Positions 9,813 to 21,167 are shown, counted from the first letter of the stretch. The stretch is DNA of 64,000 nucleotides from an uncultured Paracoccaceae bacterium (GCA_937872465.1 CALMSR010000038.1:1-64000); one strand, 5' to 3'. Translations and numbers: made by a program. Notes: generated by a model from the sequence alone, not told the origin.

Positions 9813-11186
9813 ATGATGGGCGCGGAATGGACGAGGGCCTCCTGGCGGTCGCGGCCGCGGGTGCAGATGCCGGACTACCCCGACGCGGCGGCGCTCTCGG
9901 CCGTGGAGCGCAAGCTCGCCTCCTATCCGCCGCTGGTCTTCGCCGGCGAGGCGCGGCGGCTGAAGCGCGAGCTGGGCGAGGTGGCCGAGGGCCGCGCCTT
10001 CCTGCTCCAGGGCGGCGACTGCGCCGAGAGCTTCGCGGAGTTCGGCGCCGACAACATCCGCGACACCTTCAAGGTGATGCTGCAGATGGCGGTGGTGCTG
10101 ACCTTCGGTGCCAAATGCCCGGTGGTGAAGATCGGGCGCATGGCCGGGCAGTTCGCCAAGCCGCGCTCCTCGCCGACCGAGACCGTGGGCGGGCTGGAGC
10201 TGCCCTCCTATCGCGGCGACATCGTCAACGGCTTCGCCCCGAGCGAGGCCGAGCGCGCGCCCGATCCCGAGCGCATGCTGCAGGCCTATCTGCAGGCGGC
10301 GGCGACCCTGAACCTGCTTCGCGCCTTCAGCCAGGGCGGGTTCGCCGACATGAACCGGGTGCATGCCTGGACGCTCGACTTCACCGCCGGGCAGCCGGGC
10401 TACGAGCGCTATCACGAGCTGGCGAACCGGATCTCGGATTCCCTCGACTTCATGCAGGCGGCGGGGATCACCGGCGACACGGTGGACGCCATGCACCGGG
10501 TGGATTTCTACACCTCGCACGAGGCGCTGCTGCTGGAATACGAGGAGGCGCTGGCGCGGGTCGACAGCACCACCGGGCTGCCGGTGGCGGGCTCGGGGCA
10601 CATGATCTGGATCGGCGACCGCACGCGGCAGCCCGATGGCGCGCATGTGGAATTCGCCCGGGGCGTGCAGAACCCGATCGGGCTGAAATGCGGGCCGACG
10701 ATCACCGAGGGCGAGCTGATGCGGCTGATCGACGCGCTCAATCCGAAGAACGAGGCCGGGCGGCTGACGCTGATCGCGCGCTTCGGCGCCGGGCAGGTGG
10801 GCGAGCATCTGCCGCGGCTGATCCGGGCGGTGGCGCGCGAGGGGCGCAAGGTGGTCTGGTCCTGCGACCCGATGCACGGCAATACCATCAAGTCGGCCTC
10901 GGGCTACAAGACCCGGCCCTTCGAGCGGGTGCTGCGCGAGGTGCGCGAGTTCTTCGCCATCCATGCCGCGGAGGGGAGCTATCCCGGCGGCGTGCATTTC
11001 GAGATGACCGGTCGGGACGTGACCGAATGCACCGGCGGCGTGCGGGCGGTGACGGACGAGGATCTGAGCGACCGCTATCATACCGCCTGCGATCCGCGTC
11101 TCAACGCCGCGCAATCGCTGGAACTGGCCTTCCTGGTCGCGGAGATGCTGCACCAGCGGCTCGAGGCGCAGCGCGCGGCGGTGTGA
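9813..11186 (+). CDS. aroG: Class II 3-deoxy-7-phosphoheptulonate synthase (DAHP synthase)
   Basis: 457 residues. First enzyme of the shikimate pathway, joining phosphoenolpyruvate and erythrose 4-phosphate. It is of the plant/actinobacterial class II type: metal-ligand Cys70 in QGGDCAESF, the [14 protein letters not shown] block, CDPMHGNT with the metal-binding His, and [15 protein letters not shown]. The start is the first of two adjacent ATG codons at 9813 after AGAAGGAG; the frame is open for 470 codons upstream but this is non-coding and antisense to the regulator. The stop overlaps the GTG of serB, linking aromatic and serine synthesis in one transcript. Confidence 0.95.
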   Translation: MMGAEWTRASWRSRPRVQMPDYPDAAALSAVERKLASYPPLVFAGEARRLKRELGEVAEGRAFLLQGGDCAESFAEFGADNIRDTFKVMLQMAVVLTFGAKCPVVKIGRMAGQFAKPRSSPTETVGGLELPSYRGDIVNGFAPSEAERAPDPERMLQAYLQAAATLNLLRAFSQGGFADMNRVHAWTLDFTAGQPGYERYHELANRISDSLDFMQAAGITGDTVDAMHRVDFYTSHEALLLEYEEALARVDSTTGLPVAGSGHMIWIGDRTRQPDGAHVEFARGVQNPIGLKCGPTITEGELMRLIDALNPKNEAGRLTLIARFGAGQVGEHLPRLIRAVAREGRKVVWSCDPMHGNTIKSASGYKTRPFERVLREVREFFAIHAAEGSYPGGVHFEMTGRDVTECTGGVRAVTDEDLSDRYHTACDPRLNAAQSLELAFLVAEMLHQRLEAQRAAV

Positions 11187-12067
11187 CGCCGCCGGTGGGC
11201 GACCGGGTCCTGGTGCTGACCGCGGCCGCGGGCGTCGGCGACGACGCGGCGGAGGCAGCGCGGACGGCGCTGGCGGCGGCGCGGCTCGGCCCCTCGGCGC
11301 CGCGGCGGCTGGCTGAGAGCGCGGTCGAGATCGGCTTCTCGGGGGCGCTGCCGGCGGGCTTCGATGCCGGGGCAGGGACGGTGGACGTGAACGCGCTCGC
11401 CGCCGCCGGGCGGCGGAAGCGCATGCTGATCGCCGACATGGATTCGACCATCATCGGCGTGGAATGCATCGACGAGCTGGCGGACTTCGCCGGGGTGAAG
11501 CCGCAGGTCGCGGCGATCACCGAGGCGGCGATGCGGGGCGAGCTGGATTTCGAGGGGGCGCTGGTCGCCCGCGTCGCGCTGCTCGAGGGCCTGCCGGAGA
11601 AGGCGCTGGAGGAATGCTACGCCGAACGGGTGCGGCTCAACCCCGGTGCCGCGATTCTGGTGCGCAGCATGCGGGCCTTCGGCGCCGAGACGGCGCTGGT
11701 CTCGGGCGGCTTCGACGCCTTCAGCGCGCGGGTGGCCGAGTCGGCGGGCTTCGCCCGGCACCGGGCCAATCGGCTGATCGTCCGGGACGGCCGGCTGACC
11801 GGCGAGGTGGCGCGGCCGATCCTCGGCCGGGCGGCGAAGCTGGCGGCGCTGCGGGAGATCGCCGGCGCGGCGGGCATCGCGGAGGGCGCCGTCCTCGCGG
11901 TTGGGGACGGGGCGAACGACCTCGACATGGTCATGGCGGCGGGGCTGGGGGTGGCCTATCACGCCAAGGCGGCCCTGGCCGAGCGGGCGGATGCGCGGCT
12001 CGCGCATTCCGACCTCACCGCGCTCCTGGCGCTGCAGGGCATTCCGCAGGTGGAATGGCGGGATTGA
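11183..12067 (+). CDS. serB: Phosphoserine phosphatase
   Basis: 294 residues. HAD-superfamily enzyme that dephosphorylates 3-phosphoserine in the last step of serine synthesis. The catalytic DMDST motif starts at nucleophile Asp85, followed by [12 protein letters not shown], the Ser motif VSGGFDAF and the metal-binding GDGANDLDM. About 80 residues before the HAD core form the usual N-terminal ACT-like extension. The start is a GTG whose last two bases are the first two of the preceding TGA stop, indicating translational coupling to the DAHP synthase. The frame is open far upstream, but only as a shadow of that gene. Confidence 0.93.
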   Translation: MTPPVGDRVLVLTAAAGVGDDAAEAARTALAAARLGPSAPRRLAESAVEIGFSGALPAGFDAGAGTVDVNALAAAGRRKRMLIADMDSTIIGVECIDELADFAGVKPQVAAITEAAMRGELDFEGALVARVALLEGLPEKALEECYAERVRLNPGAAILVRSMRAFGAETALVSGGFDAFSARVAESAGFARHRANRLIVRDGRLTGEVARPILGRAAKLAALREIAGAAGIAEGAVLAVGDGANDLDMVMAAGLGVAYHAKAALAERADARLAHSDLTALLALQGIPQVEWRD

Positions 12068-12130
12068 TCCCGCCGGTCCGTATGGAAAGGCGTTGGTGGC
12101 CTCTCGTCCCCGGCGTCGCGGGCTTCGGCG

Positions 12131-12781
12131 CTATTTGCCGTCGATGACGCGGAACTTGCGGGTGGTGTCGCGGGGGGTCGTCGGGGCGTTGGGGTTGCCC
12201 TCGATGGCGCGCAGCTTGGGCGGCGCGGGGGTAGCCGGGGCGAAATCGGCCTGGTCCTCGGCAAAGCCGGGCAGGAGCTGCTTGGACTCGCCGCTCTGGC
12301 TCGGTTCGATCGGGGTGACGGCGACGTCGCGAATCGAGAAGGCGAGCGGGGCCGCGAAGAGCTCGCCGTCGCCGGAGGTGCAGCCGAGCACGCGATTGAT
12401 GTCGCCGAAGTCGCTGCGCAGCGGCATCAGCAGCATGCTGGCGCGGTAGCCGCCGCCGGGGCCATGCGCCTCGAGCTGCAACTCCACCACGGCGGGCTCG
12501 CCCATCACCACGGTCAGCAGCCGGTCGAAGCGCGCGCGGTCGGCCTCGTCGATGAGATAGCCGGGCTGCATGCCGCGCACCTCCATGCCCATCATTTCGC
12601 AGATCTTCATGCCGGCGAGGCGGATGCGCATGTTCTCGGGCGCCAGTCGCTCGATGATGAACATGTTCTCCAGCGCCGATTCGAACTGGCGTGGATCGAT
12701 CTCGGCCCGGTAGGGCGCGATCCGGCCGGCGCGCAGGCGTTCCCAGTAGGACTTCAGCGAGGAGAGCATCAGATCGTTCAT
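12131..12781 (-). CDS. PAS_5 (DUF1457) domain protein
   Basis: 216 residues. The first 150 residues match the alphaproteobacterial PAS_5 family: SYWERLRAGRIAPYRAEIDP, MFIIERLAPENMRIRLAG, ICEMMGMEVRGMQPGYLID. The rest (from about residue 165) is Pro-rich and probably disordered. PAS_5 proteins are single-domain cytoplasmic sensors of unknown ligand. ATG at 12781 (MNDLMLSS) was preferred over a start seven codons upstream. It is divergent from yicC across a 194-base regulatory region rich in inverted repeats. Confidence 0.82.
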   Translation of the reverse strand: MNDLMLSSLKSYWERLRAGRIAPYRAEIDPRQFESALENMFIIERLAPENMRIRLAGMKICEMMGMEVRGMQPGYLIDEADRARFDRLLTVVMGEPAVVELQLEAHGPGGGYRASMLLMPLRSDFGDINRVLGCTSGDGELFAAPLAFSIRDVAVTPIEPSQSGESKQLLPGFAEDQADFAPATPAPPKLRAIEGNPNAPTTPRDTTRKFRVIDGK

Positions 12782-12975
12782 ATCGAAACTTGACCGCAGC
12801 AAACGTCACGGTTTACCTCGGCACCTGCGGCGGCGGGCGCGTTGGTAAACAACTTCTTCATACGCTAGTCCAACGCTTTCGCAAAGTCGCGCGTTTTGCG
12901 ACGAATTCATTAATTTGCGGCAAAACTGGCGAAAAGAGCGGCGGGTCTGCACCGCTGCGCGGACGGGACGCGGGA
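12782..12975. promoter_or_regulatory. Divergent regulatory region between PAS_5 gene and yicC
   Basis: This A+T-enriched gap holds two inverted pairs: GTTTACC (12811-12817) with GGTAAAC (12844-12850), and CGCAAA (12880-12885) with TTTGCG (12895-12900). Both are good candidates for operators of a shared divergent promoter. No regulator can be assigned from sequence. Confidence 0.4.
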
Positions 12976-13872
12976 ATGGTCTTGATGTCGATGACGGGTT
13001 TCGCCGACCGGGCGGGCGAATCCGGGGGAGTGAGCTGGGTCTGGGAGGTGCGCAGCGTCAACGGGCGCGGCCTCGACCTGCGCATTCGGTTGCCCGAGGG
13101 GATGGAATCGCTGGAGGCGCCGCTGCGTGCGGCCTTCGGCAAGGCCTTCGCACGCGGCTCGCTCACCGTGGGGCTGCGCATGACGCGGGGCCAGGGCGAT
13201 TCGGCGCAGCGGCTGAATCCGGCGGCGCTGGCCGCGGCGGTCGCGGCGGCGCAGGCGGCGGGCACGGCGGCCAGGGACGCGGGGCTCGAGCTCGCGCCGA
13301 TGACCGCGGGCGACCTGCTGGGGCTGCGCGGCGTGCTCGAGACCGACCAGGGCGGCGGCGCGGGCAACGCGGCGGCGCTCGAGGCGGTGGCGGCGGGGAT
13401 CGCGCCGCTGATCGAGGGCCTGCGCGCGGCACGCCAGGCCGAGGGCGCGGCGCTGGCCGCTGCCCTCGCCGGCCAGATCGACCGGGTCGCGGATCTCGCG
13501 GCTCGTGCGCGCGCCACCGCGGAGGCGCGGGCGGCGCGGGCAGGGGAGCTTTTGCGCAGCCGCGTGGAGGCGCTGCTGGGGGCGGGGGCGCCGGTCGAGG
13601 AGGCGCGGCTGGCGCAGGAGCTGGCGCTCATCGCGGTCAAGGCCGACCTGACCGAAGAGCTCGACCGGCTCGAGGGGCATGTGGCCGCGGCGCGGCAGCT
13701 GCTCGCCGAGACCGGGCCGGTGGGGCGCAAGTTCGATTTCCTGACCCAGGAATTCAATCGCGAGGCGAACACGCTCTGTTCCAAGGCCCAGGCGGGCGAC
13801 CTGACGGCGATCGGGCTGGAGATGAAGGTGGTGATCGACCAGATGCGCGAGCAGGTGCAGAATGTGGAATAG
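12976..13872 (+). CDS. yicC: YicC family protein (endoribonuclease-associated)
   Basis: 298 residues. YicC_N and the C-terminal DUF1732 block are both visible: [10 protein letters not shown] at the start, [15 protein letters not shown], and [14 protein letters not shown] followed by [22 protein letters not shown] near the end. Escherichia coli YicC is linked to stress-related RNA degradation. The start could be the ATG at 12976 or the one at 12985 (MSMTGF), which better matches the family N-terminus. The gene lies 12 bases before gmk, the same pairing as in many Proteobacteria. Confidence 0.92.
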   Translation: MVLMSMTGFADRAGESGGVSWVWEVRSVNGRGLDLRIRLPEGMESLEAPLRAAFGKAFARGSLTVGLRMTRGQGDSAQRLNPAALAAAVAAAQAAGTAARDAGLELAPMTAGDLLGLRGVLETDQGGGAGNAAALEAVAAGIAPLIEGLRAARQAEGAALAAALAGQIDRVADLAARARATAEARAARAGELLRSRVEALLGAGAPVEEARLAQELALIAVKADLTEELDRLEGHVAAARQLLAETGPVGRKFDFLTQEFNREANTLCSKAQAGDLTAIGLEMKVVIDQMREQVQNVE

Positions 13873-13884
13873 GGAAGGGCGGCC

Positions 13885-14532
13885 GTGACTCCGGGGCGGC
13901 GCGGCCTCCTGATCATCCTCTCCTCGCCCTCGGGGGCGGGCAAGTCGACGCTGTCGCGCCGGCTGCTCGAGATCGATCCCGACGTGCGCTTCTCGGTCTC
14001 GGCCACCACGCGCCCGCCGCGGCCGGGCGAGCAGGAGGGCCGGGACTATTTCTTCAAGAGTCGCCGCGAGTTCGAGGCGATGGTTGCAGCAGGCGAGATG
14101 CTGGAGCACGCCGAGGTCTTCGGCAATCTCTACGGCACCCCCCGCGCGCCGGTGGAGGCGGCGATCGTGGCCGGGCAGGACGTGCTCTTCGACGTGGACT
14201 GGCAGGGCGGCCAGCAGATCCGCAATTCCGCGCTGCGCGATGCGGTGGTGTCGATCTTCATCCTGCCGCCCTCGATCGCGGAGCTGGAGAGCCGGCTGCG
14301 CGCGCGCGGCCAGGACAGCGCCGAGGTGGTGGCGGGCCGCATGGCGAAATCCCGCGACGAGATCAGCCACTGGGCGGAATACGACTATGTGCTGGTGAAT
14401 GCGCGGCTGCCGGAATGCGAGCTTCAGCTGCGGGCGATCATCGAGGCCGAGCGCCTGCGCCGGGACCGGCAGCCGGATCTGATGGCGCTGGTCACGCAAC
14501 TCAACCGGGAGTTCGAGGAGCGGCTGAAATGA
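13885..14532 (+). CDS. gmk: Guanylate kinase
   Basis: 215 residues. Cytoplasmic enzyme phosphorylating GMP to GDP with ATP. The P-loop [10 protein letters not shown] occupies residues 13-22, followed by [16 protein letters not shown] (GMP-binding) and [15 protein letters not shown]. It starts at a GTG at 13885. Its last codons overlap the ATG of the next gene (ATGA), so yicC, gmk and the carbonic-anhydrase-like gene are probably one operon. Confidence 0.95.
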   Translation: MTPGRRGLLIILSSPSGAGKSTLSRRLLEIDPDVRFSVSATTRPPRPGEQEGRDYFFKSRREFEAMVAAGEMLEHAEVFGNLYGTPRAPVEAAIVAGQDVLFDVDWQGGQQIRNSALRDAVVSIFILPPSIAELESRLRARGQDSAEVVAGRMAKSRDEISHWAEYDYVLVNARLPECELQLRAIIEAERLRRDRQPDLMALVTQLNREFEERLK

Positions 14533-15062
14533 CTTTCTACGAGTTGGACGGCGTGGTGCCGGAGCTGCCCGACGGCGGCGATGTCTGGGTCGCGCCGGGG
14601 GCGCGGCTGATCGGGCGGGTGATCCTGCGCGACGGCGCCTCGGTCTGGTTCAACGCGGTGCTGCGCGGCGACAACGAGCCGATCGTCCTCGGCCCGGGGT
14701 CGAACCTGCAGGACGGTGTGATCTGCCACACCGACATGGGCTTTCCGCTGACCATCGGCGCGGATTGCACCGTCGGCCACATGGCGATGCTGCACGGCTG
14801 CACCATCGGCGACGGCAGCCTGATCGGCATGGGCGCGACGGTGCTGAACGGCGCGGTGATCGGGCGCGGCACGCTGGTGGGCGCGGGGGCGCTGGTCACC
14901 GAGGGCAAGGCGATCCCGGATCACGTGCTGGCGGTGGGCCGTCCGGCGAAGGTGGTGCGCGACCTGAGCGAGGCGGAGGTCGCCGGGCTCGCGCGCGCCG
15001 CGGCGGGCTATCGCGCGAACATGCGGCGGTTCCGCGCGGGGCTCAGGCCGGTGCCGGGCTGA
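14529..15062 (+). CDS. Gamma-class carbonic anhydrase family protein
   Basis: 177 residues of left-handed beta-helix hexapeptide repeats. The three histidines expected as zinc ligands in CamH/YrdA-type proteins are present in CHTDMGF and GHMAMLHGC, and the acidic loop [10 protein letters not shown] matches the family. Function is probably carbonic anhydrase-like or structural; many members have weak or no measured activity. It overlaps gmk by four bases at its start and its last 20 bases overlap the end of the convergent chpT gene. Confidence 0.88.
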   Translation: MTFYELDGVVPELPDGGDVWVAPGARLIGRVILRDGASVWFNAVLRGDNEPIVLGPGSNLQDGVICHTDMGFPLTIGADCTVGHMAMLHGCTIGDGSLIGMGATVLNGAVIGRGTLVGAGALVTEGKAIPDHVLAVGRPAKVVRDLSEAEVAGLARAAAGYRANMRRFRAGLRPVPG

Positions 15063-15663
15063 CCTCGGTCAGGTTCAGGGTGGCGCCGGTCTCGGTGAAT
15101 TGGACCGCGATCCGGCGTCCGGTGGCGCTCAGGGCCTCGCGCAGCAGCGCGAACTGTACCGCGTCGGGGCGCAGATCCGCGACCGGAGCACCCTCGGTCA
15201 CATGCCGCCAGAGCGCCTCGGGAGGCGCGGTGCGACGGCCCTCGACGCTGAAGTGAACGGTCTCGGTGGTCACCCCGACATGCAGGTTCCCGCCCATGGG
15301 CAGGCTCTTCTCGATGCAGAGGATCACGAGATAGATCACCCGGGCGCGCGGGCGGGCCATGTCGATGCCGCGGGTCTCCCAGCTGACGGTGAAGCGGCCG
15401 GTGAACATCGCGTCGGTGACCTGGACCGCCTCGCCGAAGGCCTGGCGGGCCTGGGGATCGGCGGGTCCGAAGGCGAGGCGGAAGTAGCGCAGCTTGGCCA
15501 GCGCGGTCTCGAGGCTGTCGGCGATCAGCGCATGTTCCGGCGATTGCGCCTCGCCCGGCGCCATCTGCAGAAGCTCCATGCCGTTGCGGATCGCCCCCAT
15601 CGGGCTTATCAGGTCATGGCAGAGCCGGGCGCTGACCAGGGCGCTGAGATCGGGCGCGCTCAT
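15043..15663 (-). CDS. chpT: ChpT-like histidine phosphotransferase
   Basis: 206 residues. ChpT carries phosphate from the CckA hybrid kinase to the cell-cycle regulator CtrA in alphaproteobacteria. The phosphorylated histidine is His16 in [14 protein letters not shown], followed by the DHp-like dimer helices; the C-terminal half is the degenerate ATPase-like fold ([20 protein letters not shown]). Start ATG at 15663. It is convergent with the carbonic-anhydrase-like gene (20-base tail overlap) and only 27 bases from the divergent DUF3553 start, so promoters must reach into neighbouring coding sequence. Confidence 0.88.
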   Translation of the reverse strand: MSAPDLSALVSARLCHDLISPMGAIRNGMELLQMAPGEAQSPEHALIADSLETALAKLRYFRLAFGPADPQARQAFGEAVQVTDAMFTGRFTVSWETRGIDMARPRARVIYLVILCIEKSLPMGGNLHVGVTTETVHFSVEGRRTAPPEALWRHVTEGAPVADLRPDAVQFALLREALSATGRRIAVQFTETGATLNLTEVSPAPA

Positions 15664-15690
15664 CGGCGCGGGTCCGCGGAAGGGACCAAG

Positions 15691-15909
15691 ATGAACGAAT
15701 TCCTCGAGCCCGGAAGCTTCGTGCGGCATCCCGAACGGCCCGACTGGGGCCTCGGCCAGGTGCAATCGGTGATCGCGGCACGGATCACGGTCAATTTCGA
15801 GAATGCGGGCAAGGTGGTCATCGACGGCTCCCGGATCCTCCTGACTCCGGACACCGGGCGACAGGAAACACACGTTAACGAATCGCACCGATCCGTTAAA
15901 GGACGGTAA
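15691..15909 (+). CDS. DUF3553 domain small protein
   Basis: 72 residues. The family core is HPERPDWGLGQVQSVI followed by ITVNFENAGKVVID, a small beta-barrel reminiscent of the CarD/UvrD-type KOW-like modules; in other bacteria DUF3553 occurs at the end of UvrD-like helicases. It is therefore possibly a nucleic-acid or polymerase-contact protein, but no function is established. It starts at ATG 15691 and is directly upstream of olsB. Confidence 0.75.
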   Translation: MNEFLEPGSFVRHPERPDWGLGQVQSVIAARITVNFENAGKVVIDGSRILLTPDTGRQETHVNESHRSVKGR

Positions 15910-16004
15910 AGATGGCCTCAGCGCGCGCGCGTTCGCCGGCGGTGGCGGCGCTGGACATGCGAGGCGCCGGAGGGGGCAGCGTCTTGCGGCCCCGGGGAGC
16001 CGCG

Positions 16005-16787
16005 ATGCAGATCGACCTCAGTCGCTACCGGGTCAAGCTCGCCGGGACGGAGGCCGAGCGCGCGGGCGCGCAGCGGCTGCGCTACCGGGTCTTCGTCGAG
16101 GAGATGGGGGCGGCGGCCACGGCGGAGCAGCGGGCGGCGCGGCGGGAATGGGATGACTTCGACCCGTTCTTCGACCATCTCATCCTGCTCGACGAGGCTG
16201 GCGACATCGCCGATCCGCTGGACCGGGTCGTCGGGGTCTACCGGCTGATGCGCGACGCGGCGGCGGCGGAGGGGCCGGGGTTCTACGGGGCGGCGGAATA
16301 CGATCTTGCGCCGATCCTCGCCTCCGGGCGGCGTTCGGTGGAACTCGGGCGGTCCTGCGTCGCGCCGGAGCATCGCGGCGGGCCGGCGATGTATCTGCTC
16401 TGGAACGGGCTTGCGGAATACGTGCTCGATCGGGGCATCGAGATCCTCTTCGGGGTGGCGAGCCTGCCCGGGACCGATCCCGGCCCCGTGGCCGAGACGC
16501 TGGCCTTCCTGCATCATTTCCACCTGGCGCCGCCGGAGCTGCGGGTGCGGGCGCGGCCGGCGCATTTCCTCGCGATGGACCGGCTGCCGCGCGCGGCGGT
16601 CGATCCGGCGCGCGCGCTCCGGCTGCTGCCGGCGCTGATCAAGGCCTATCTGCGCGCCGGCGGCCGCGTCGGCGAGGGTGCCTGGGTGGACCACGGCTTC
16701 AACACCATCGACGTCTGCGTGGTCATGGACACCGGGCGCATGACCGAGCGCTATCGCCAGTATTACGCGCGGGGCCGGGAAGGGTGA
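16005..16787 (+). CDS. olsB: Ornithine N-acyltransferase (OlsB, L-ornithine N(alpha)-acyltransferase)
   Basis: 260 residues. OlsB transfers a 3-hydroxyacyl group from acyl carrier protein to ornithine, giving lyso-ornithine lipid, the first step of ornithine-lipid synthesis. Family motifs: AQRLRYRVFVEEMG, FDPFFDHLILLD, VELGRSCVAPEHR, MYLLWNGLAEYVL and VDHGFNTIDVCVV. ATG at 16005 (MQIDLSRYRVKLAG) was chosen because a GGGGAG site precedes it; the frame is open for 31 more codons. The stop overlaps the GTG of olsA by four bases. Confidence 0.93.
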   Translation: MQIDLSRYRVKLAGTEAERAGAQRLRYRVFVEEMGAAATAEQRAARREWDDFDPFFDHLILLDEAGDIADPLDRVVGVYRLMRDAAAAEGPGFYGAAEYDLAPILASGRRSVELGRSCVAPEHRGGPAMYLLWNGLAEYVLDRGIEILFGVASLPGTDPGPVAETLAFLHHFHLAPPELRVRARPAHFLAMDRLPRAAVDPARALRLLPALIKAYLRAGGRVGEGAWVDHGFNTIDVCVVMDTGRMTERYRQYYARGREG

Positions 16788-17623
16788 GGGCGGGGTGGAA
16801 CGGCGCGGCGGCTCCGGTGCTGGATCCGCTCCGGGCAGGCGACCGGCTGCGGCTGGTGCTGCGCGGCGCCTGGTCCGGGCTGGTGATCGTGGTGCTCTTC
16901 GCGCTCTATCTGCTGCTTTGGGGCATCGATCGCGGCCTCGCGCGGATCGCGGGGCGGCGGGTGACGCGGATGGGCCCGCGCGTGGTGCAGGTCTGGGCGG
17001 CGCTGGCGCTGCCGGCGCTGGGGCTCGCCTATCGCCAGCGCGGGGAGCCGATCTCCGGCGCAGGCGCCTTCGTGGCCAATCATTCGAGCTGGATCGACAT
17101 CGTGGCGCTGCAGCGCGCGGCCGCACCCTTCCTGGTCTCCAAGGCCGAGGTGCGCGCCTGGCCCGGAATCGGGCTGATCGGGCGGGCGATCGGCACGATG
17201 TTCATCGACCGGCGGCCGGCGGCGGCCAAGCTGCAGGAGGCGGAGCTGCGCGCGCGGCTGGCGCGCGGCGATCACATGGCGCTCTTCCCCGAAGGCACGA
17301 GCAGCGACGGGCAGCGGGTGCTGCCGTTCAAATCCTCGCTCTTCGGGGTCTTCTTCGCCCCCGAGCTGGGCGGTCGGGTGGCGGTGCAGCCGGTGACGAT
17401 CCACTACCGGCCGGCGCCGCATCTGCCGCGGGAGTTCTACGCCTGGTGGGGCGAGATGGATTTCGCGACGCATCTGCGCGACGTGCTGGCGCGCTCCGCG
17501 GGGGGATCGGTGGAGCTGATCTTCCACGCGCCGCTCGAGGTGGCGCGCGCGGCCGGCCGCAAGGACCTGGCCGAGGCGGCGGGGCGGGCGGTTCGGGGAG
17601 AACTCGAGCGGCTGCGCGGGTGA
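16784..17623 (+). CDS. olsA: Lyso-ornithine lipid O-acyltransferase (OlsA, PlsC family)
   Basis: 279 residues. Membrane-bound 1-acyl-glycerol-3-phosphate acyltransferase-type enzyme; in an operon with olsB it most likely adds the second fatty acid to make ornithine lipid. Hydrophobic segment at about residues 31-48, catalytic NHSSWID (His100, Asp105), glycerol-binding FPEGTSSDG, and FLVSKAEVRAWPGIG. GTG start overlaps the olsB stop. Ornithine lipids replace phospholipids under phosphate limitation in some relatives; no Pho box was found here. Confidence 0.9.
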   Translation: MRAGWNGAAAPVLDPLRAGDRLRLVLRGAWSGLVIVVLFALYLLLWGIDRGLARIAGRRVTRMGPRVVQVWAALALPALGLAYRQRGEPISGAGAFVANHSSWIDIVALQRAAAPFLVSKAEVRAWPGIGLIGRAIGTMFIDRRPAAAKLQEAELRARLARGDHMALFPEGTSSDGQRVLPFKSSLFGVFFAPELGGRVAVQPVTIHYRPAPHLPREFYAWWGEMDFATHLRDVLARSAGGSVELIFHAPLEVARAAGRKDLAEAAGRAVRGELERLRG

Positions 17624-17632
17624 GCGGGGCCG

Positions 17633-18256
17633 TCAGCCGAGACGTTCGGCATAGGACCGGAGCGCGGCCACCGGGCCCTCGGGGGCATTCCAGATCTCGT
17701 CGCCGAGCGCGATGAAATCCGCGATGCCGGCGAGATCGGCGGCGAGATCGGGGGTGAGGCCGCCCTCGGCGACCACCGGCACCTCGATCATCTCCGACCA
17801 CCAGGCGAAGAGCTCGAGCGGCGCAAGGGTGCCGTCCCCGAGGCTCGATTGCGTCAGCGGGCCGAAGGCGACGTAATCGGCGCCGATCTCGGCGGCGGTC
17901 ATGCCGTCGTGACGGGAGGCGCGGGCATGGGCGCCGATTATGGCGTCGGCGCCGAGCTCCTTGCGCGCGGCGCGGATCTGGCGCGCGCCGTCGCCGAGAT
18001 GCACCCCGTCGAGGCCAAGGCGCGTGACGAGGCGGAAATGGTCGGTCAGGACCAGCGGCACGTCCCGGGCGTGGCAGACCGGACGCAGCGTGTCGGCCGC
18101 GCGCATCAGATCCTCCTCGGTGGTCCGGGCGAGGGCGAGGCGGACGCAGGCGACCGGCACCGCGTCGAGCGCGGCGCCGAGCGCATCGGGAAGCTCCCCG
18201 AGGCTCGGCTGCGCCGGGGTGACCAGATAGAGGCCGGCGGTCTGCGCCTCTGCCAT
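17633..18256 (-). CDS. Thiamine phosphate synthase-like protein (divergent ThiE)
   Basis: 207 residues with a ThiE-type TIM barrel: GLYLVTPAQP, LDGVHLGDGARQIRAARK, IIGAHARASRHDGMTAAEIGADYVAFGPL and VPVVAEGGLTPD. Compared with classical ThiE the phosphate-binding and pyrophosphate-lysine regions are altered, so activity as thiamine phosphate synthase is uncertain. It lies downstream of eno in the same direction, 19 bases away; no TPP riboswitch or other thiamine gene is nearby. Confidence 0.75.
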   Translation of the reverse strand: MAEAQTAGLYLVTPAQPSLGELPDALGAALDAVPVACVRLALARTTEEDLMRAADTLRPVCHARDVPLVLTDHFRLVTRLGLDGVHLGDGARQIRAARKELGADAIIGAHARASRHDGMTAAEIGADYVAFGPLTQSSLGDGTLAPLELFAWWSEMIEVPVVAEGGLTPDLAADLAGIADFIALGDEIWNAPEGPVAALRSYAERLG

Positions 18257-18275
18257 CGCGGCAGCGGCTCCCGGC

Positions 18276-19604
<1,329 letters not shown>

Positions 19605-19645
19605 TTAGAGCAAAGCCGCCGAACGGGAAACCGCAAATCGGGGGG

Positions 19646-19960
19646 TCAGCTGGCGAGCTTCAGGCCGAAGATGCCCGCGAGGATCAGCCCGATGCAGAGG
19701 ATGCGCGCGAGCGTGGCGGGTTCGCCCAGGAGCAGGATGCCGAGTCCGGCGGTCCCGACCGCGCCGATGCCGGTCCAGACCGCATAGGCGGTGCCCACCG
19801 GCAGGTGGCGCAGCGCGAGCCCGAGCAGGGAGATGCTGACGATCATCGAGGCGATTGTCAGGAGCGTCGGCAGCGGGCGGGTGAAGCCGTCGGTATATTT
19901 CAGGCCGATCGCCCAGCCGATCTCGAAGAGGCCGGCGACGACGAGGAAGGTCCAGGGCAT
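19646..19960 (-). CDS. sugE: Small multidrug resistance transporter, SugE/Gdx type (guanidinium exporter)
   Basis: 104 residues in four membrane helices. Essential Glu13 in [17 protein letters not shown] and the SugE-type pattern [22 protein letters not shown] are present. Gdx proteins swap guanidinium for protons as antiparallel dimers. The start at 19960 matches the family; upstream sequence was checked for a guanidine riboswitch and none was recognisable. Direction is away from zevB and towards eno. Confidence 0.88.
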   Translation of the reverse strand: MPWTFLVVAGLFEIGWAIGLKYTDGFTRPLPTLLTIASMIVSISLLGLALRHLPVGTAYAVWTGIGAVGTAGLGILLLGEPATLARILCIGLILAGIFGLKLAS

Positions 19961-20043
19961 GGGCGCGCTCCGCTGCGGGTGGTCGCGGCTGATCAATGGT
20001 GCCGGCCGCGGGAGTGTCAAGGCGGGCGGCGTCGGGGTCAGGG

Positions 20044-20150
20044 CTATCGCATCTGGAGCCCAGACGTTCGTCTCCTTCGAGCCGCCACGAGATGAGGGCA
20101 GGGCCCGGCCTGGGCGGGCCTTCCCGGCGGTGCCCGCCGGGCGGGACGGT
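20044..20150 (+). repeat. Dispersed intergenic repeat, copy A
   Basis: Part of the 307-base gap 19961-20267, which otherwise holds no recognisable gene. It shares the block order CTATCGCAT, a TCGTCT region, GATGAGGGCAGGGCCCGG and GGTGCCCGCCGGGCGGGACGG with copies at 29605-29690 and (inverted) 56651-56734. It carries an extra 20-30 bases in the middle compared with the others. The 3' part can fold on itself (CCCGGCGG / CCGCCGGG). Confidence 0.55.
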
Positions 20151-20267
20151 GGCATCGGGCGCGGCCAGAGCGCGGCCGGAAGGGGTGGCGTTGCCGAATG
20201 CAGTTCCCCTGCGGCGAGGGTGCGACACGAATGCATCGACGGGTCGGCGCTCAAGCTTCGCCGGTCG

Positions 20268-21167
20268 TCACAGCGGCAACGCCGCCAGCGCCAGCGTGCC
20301 GCCGATGCCGAGCACGAGGCCGCCGACGGCGATCTGGAGCCCGGGCCCGAGCAGGCGGGCGGCGCGGCCTTCGCCGGCGGCGAGGAAGGCCGCGTCCCGG
20401 CCGGCGACAGCGAGGGTCGCCACGATCACGGTGAAGGCGGCGGTGCCGAGGCCCATGGCCACGACCGCGGCGGCACCGGCGCCGGCGAGGCCCATCCGCC
20501 AGGCGAGCAGCAGCACGAAGAGCGCGCCGGTGCAGGGGCGTATCGCCATCGCCGCGACGAGCGCCAGCATCGTGCCGGGGCTGTCGGCGGCGGCGGCCTC
20601 GGCCGCGGTCGGCCCGTGGTGGTGGCCGCAATGATGCGCCTCATGGCGGTGCGCCGCCGCTGCCCGGTCGGCGCGGGCCGGCCGGAGGGCGCGCAGTCCG
20701 CGTGCCAGCAGCAGGGCGCCGACCAGCGCCACCGCGAGATTGCCGACCGGGGTGATCCAGCGGTCGGCGGCTTCGGCCGTGCTGCGGGCGGTGAGTTCGA
20801 GGAGCGCCAGGGCGCCATAGACGAGGATGATCGCCACCGCCGCCTGGGCGAGGCTGCCGACGACGGCGACGAGCCCCATCCGGAAGGCCGTGGCGCGGGA
20901 GCCGATGGCGGCGCCGGAGATCAGGAGCTTGCCGTGCCCCGGCCCGACCGCATGCAGGAAGCCGTAGCCGGCGCAGAGGCCGAGCAGCGACCAGAAGGCG
21001 GCGGAGCGGCCGGCGCGGATGTCCTGGATGCGGAGGGCGAGCGCGTCCTGGAGCGCATGCTGCCAGCGCGTCGCCCACCAGAAGAGCAGGTGGTGGCCGC
21101 CGCTCAGCCACAGAGCGAGCGCCGCCGCCACCGCCGCCGCGAGCAGGAGCGCCGCGGTCAGTCGCAT
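20268..21167 (-). CDS. zevB: NicO-family metal permease, ZevB-like
   Basis: 299 residues, about six to seven membrane helices. NicO/RcnA-family signature [14 protein letters not shown], a cytoplasmic or periplasmic His-rich loop [13 protein letters not shown], and [17 protein letters not shown]. The pairing with a DUF1007 protein is that of Haemophilus ZevAB, a zinc uptake system; here it follows znuA in a zinc-regulated cluster, supporting zinc rather than nickel/cobalt. It overlaps zevA by 10 bases. Nickel or cobalt transport cannot be excluded from sequence. Confidence 0.82.
   Translation of the reverse strand: MRLTAALLLAAAVAAALALWLSGGHHLLFWWATRWQHALQDALALRIQDIRAGRSAAFWSLLGLCAGYGFLHAVGPGHGKLLISGAAIGSRATAFRMGLVAVVGSLAQAAVAIILVYGALALLELTARSTAEAADRWITPVGNLAVALVGALLLARGLRALRPARADRAAAAHRHEAHHCGHHHGPTAAEAAAADSPGTMLALVAAMAIRPCTGALFVLLLAWRMGLAGAGAAAVVAMGLGTAAFTVIVATLAVAGRDAAFLAAGEGRAARLLGPGLQIAVGGLVLGIGGTLALAALPL

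Noticed and set aside
18257..18275. TPP riboswitch before the ThiE-like gene
   Set aside because: Only 19 bases separate it from eno; no room for the aptamer.
19961..20043. Guanidine riboswitch before sugE/gdx
   Set aside because: No ACGR-loop hairpin pair or other guanidine motif was recognisable.
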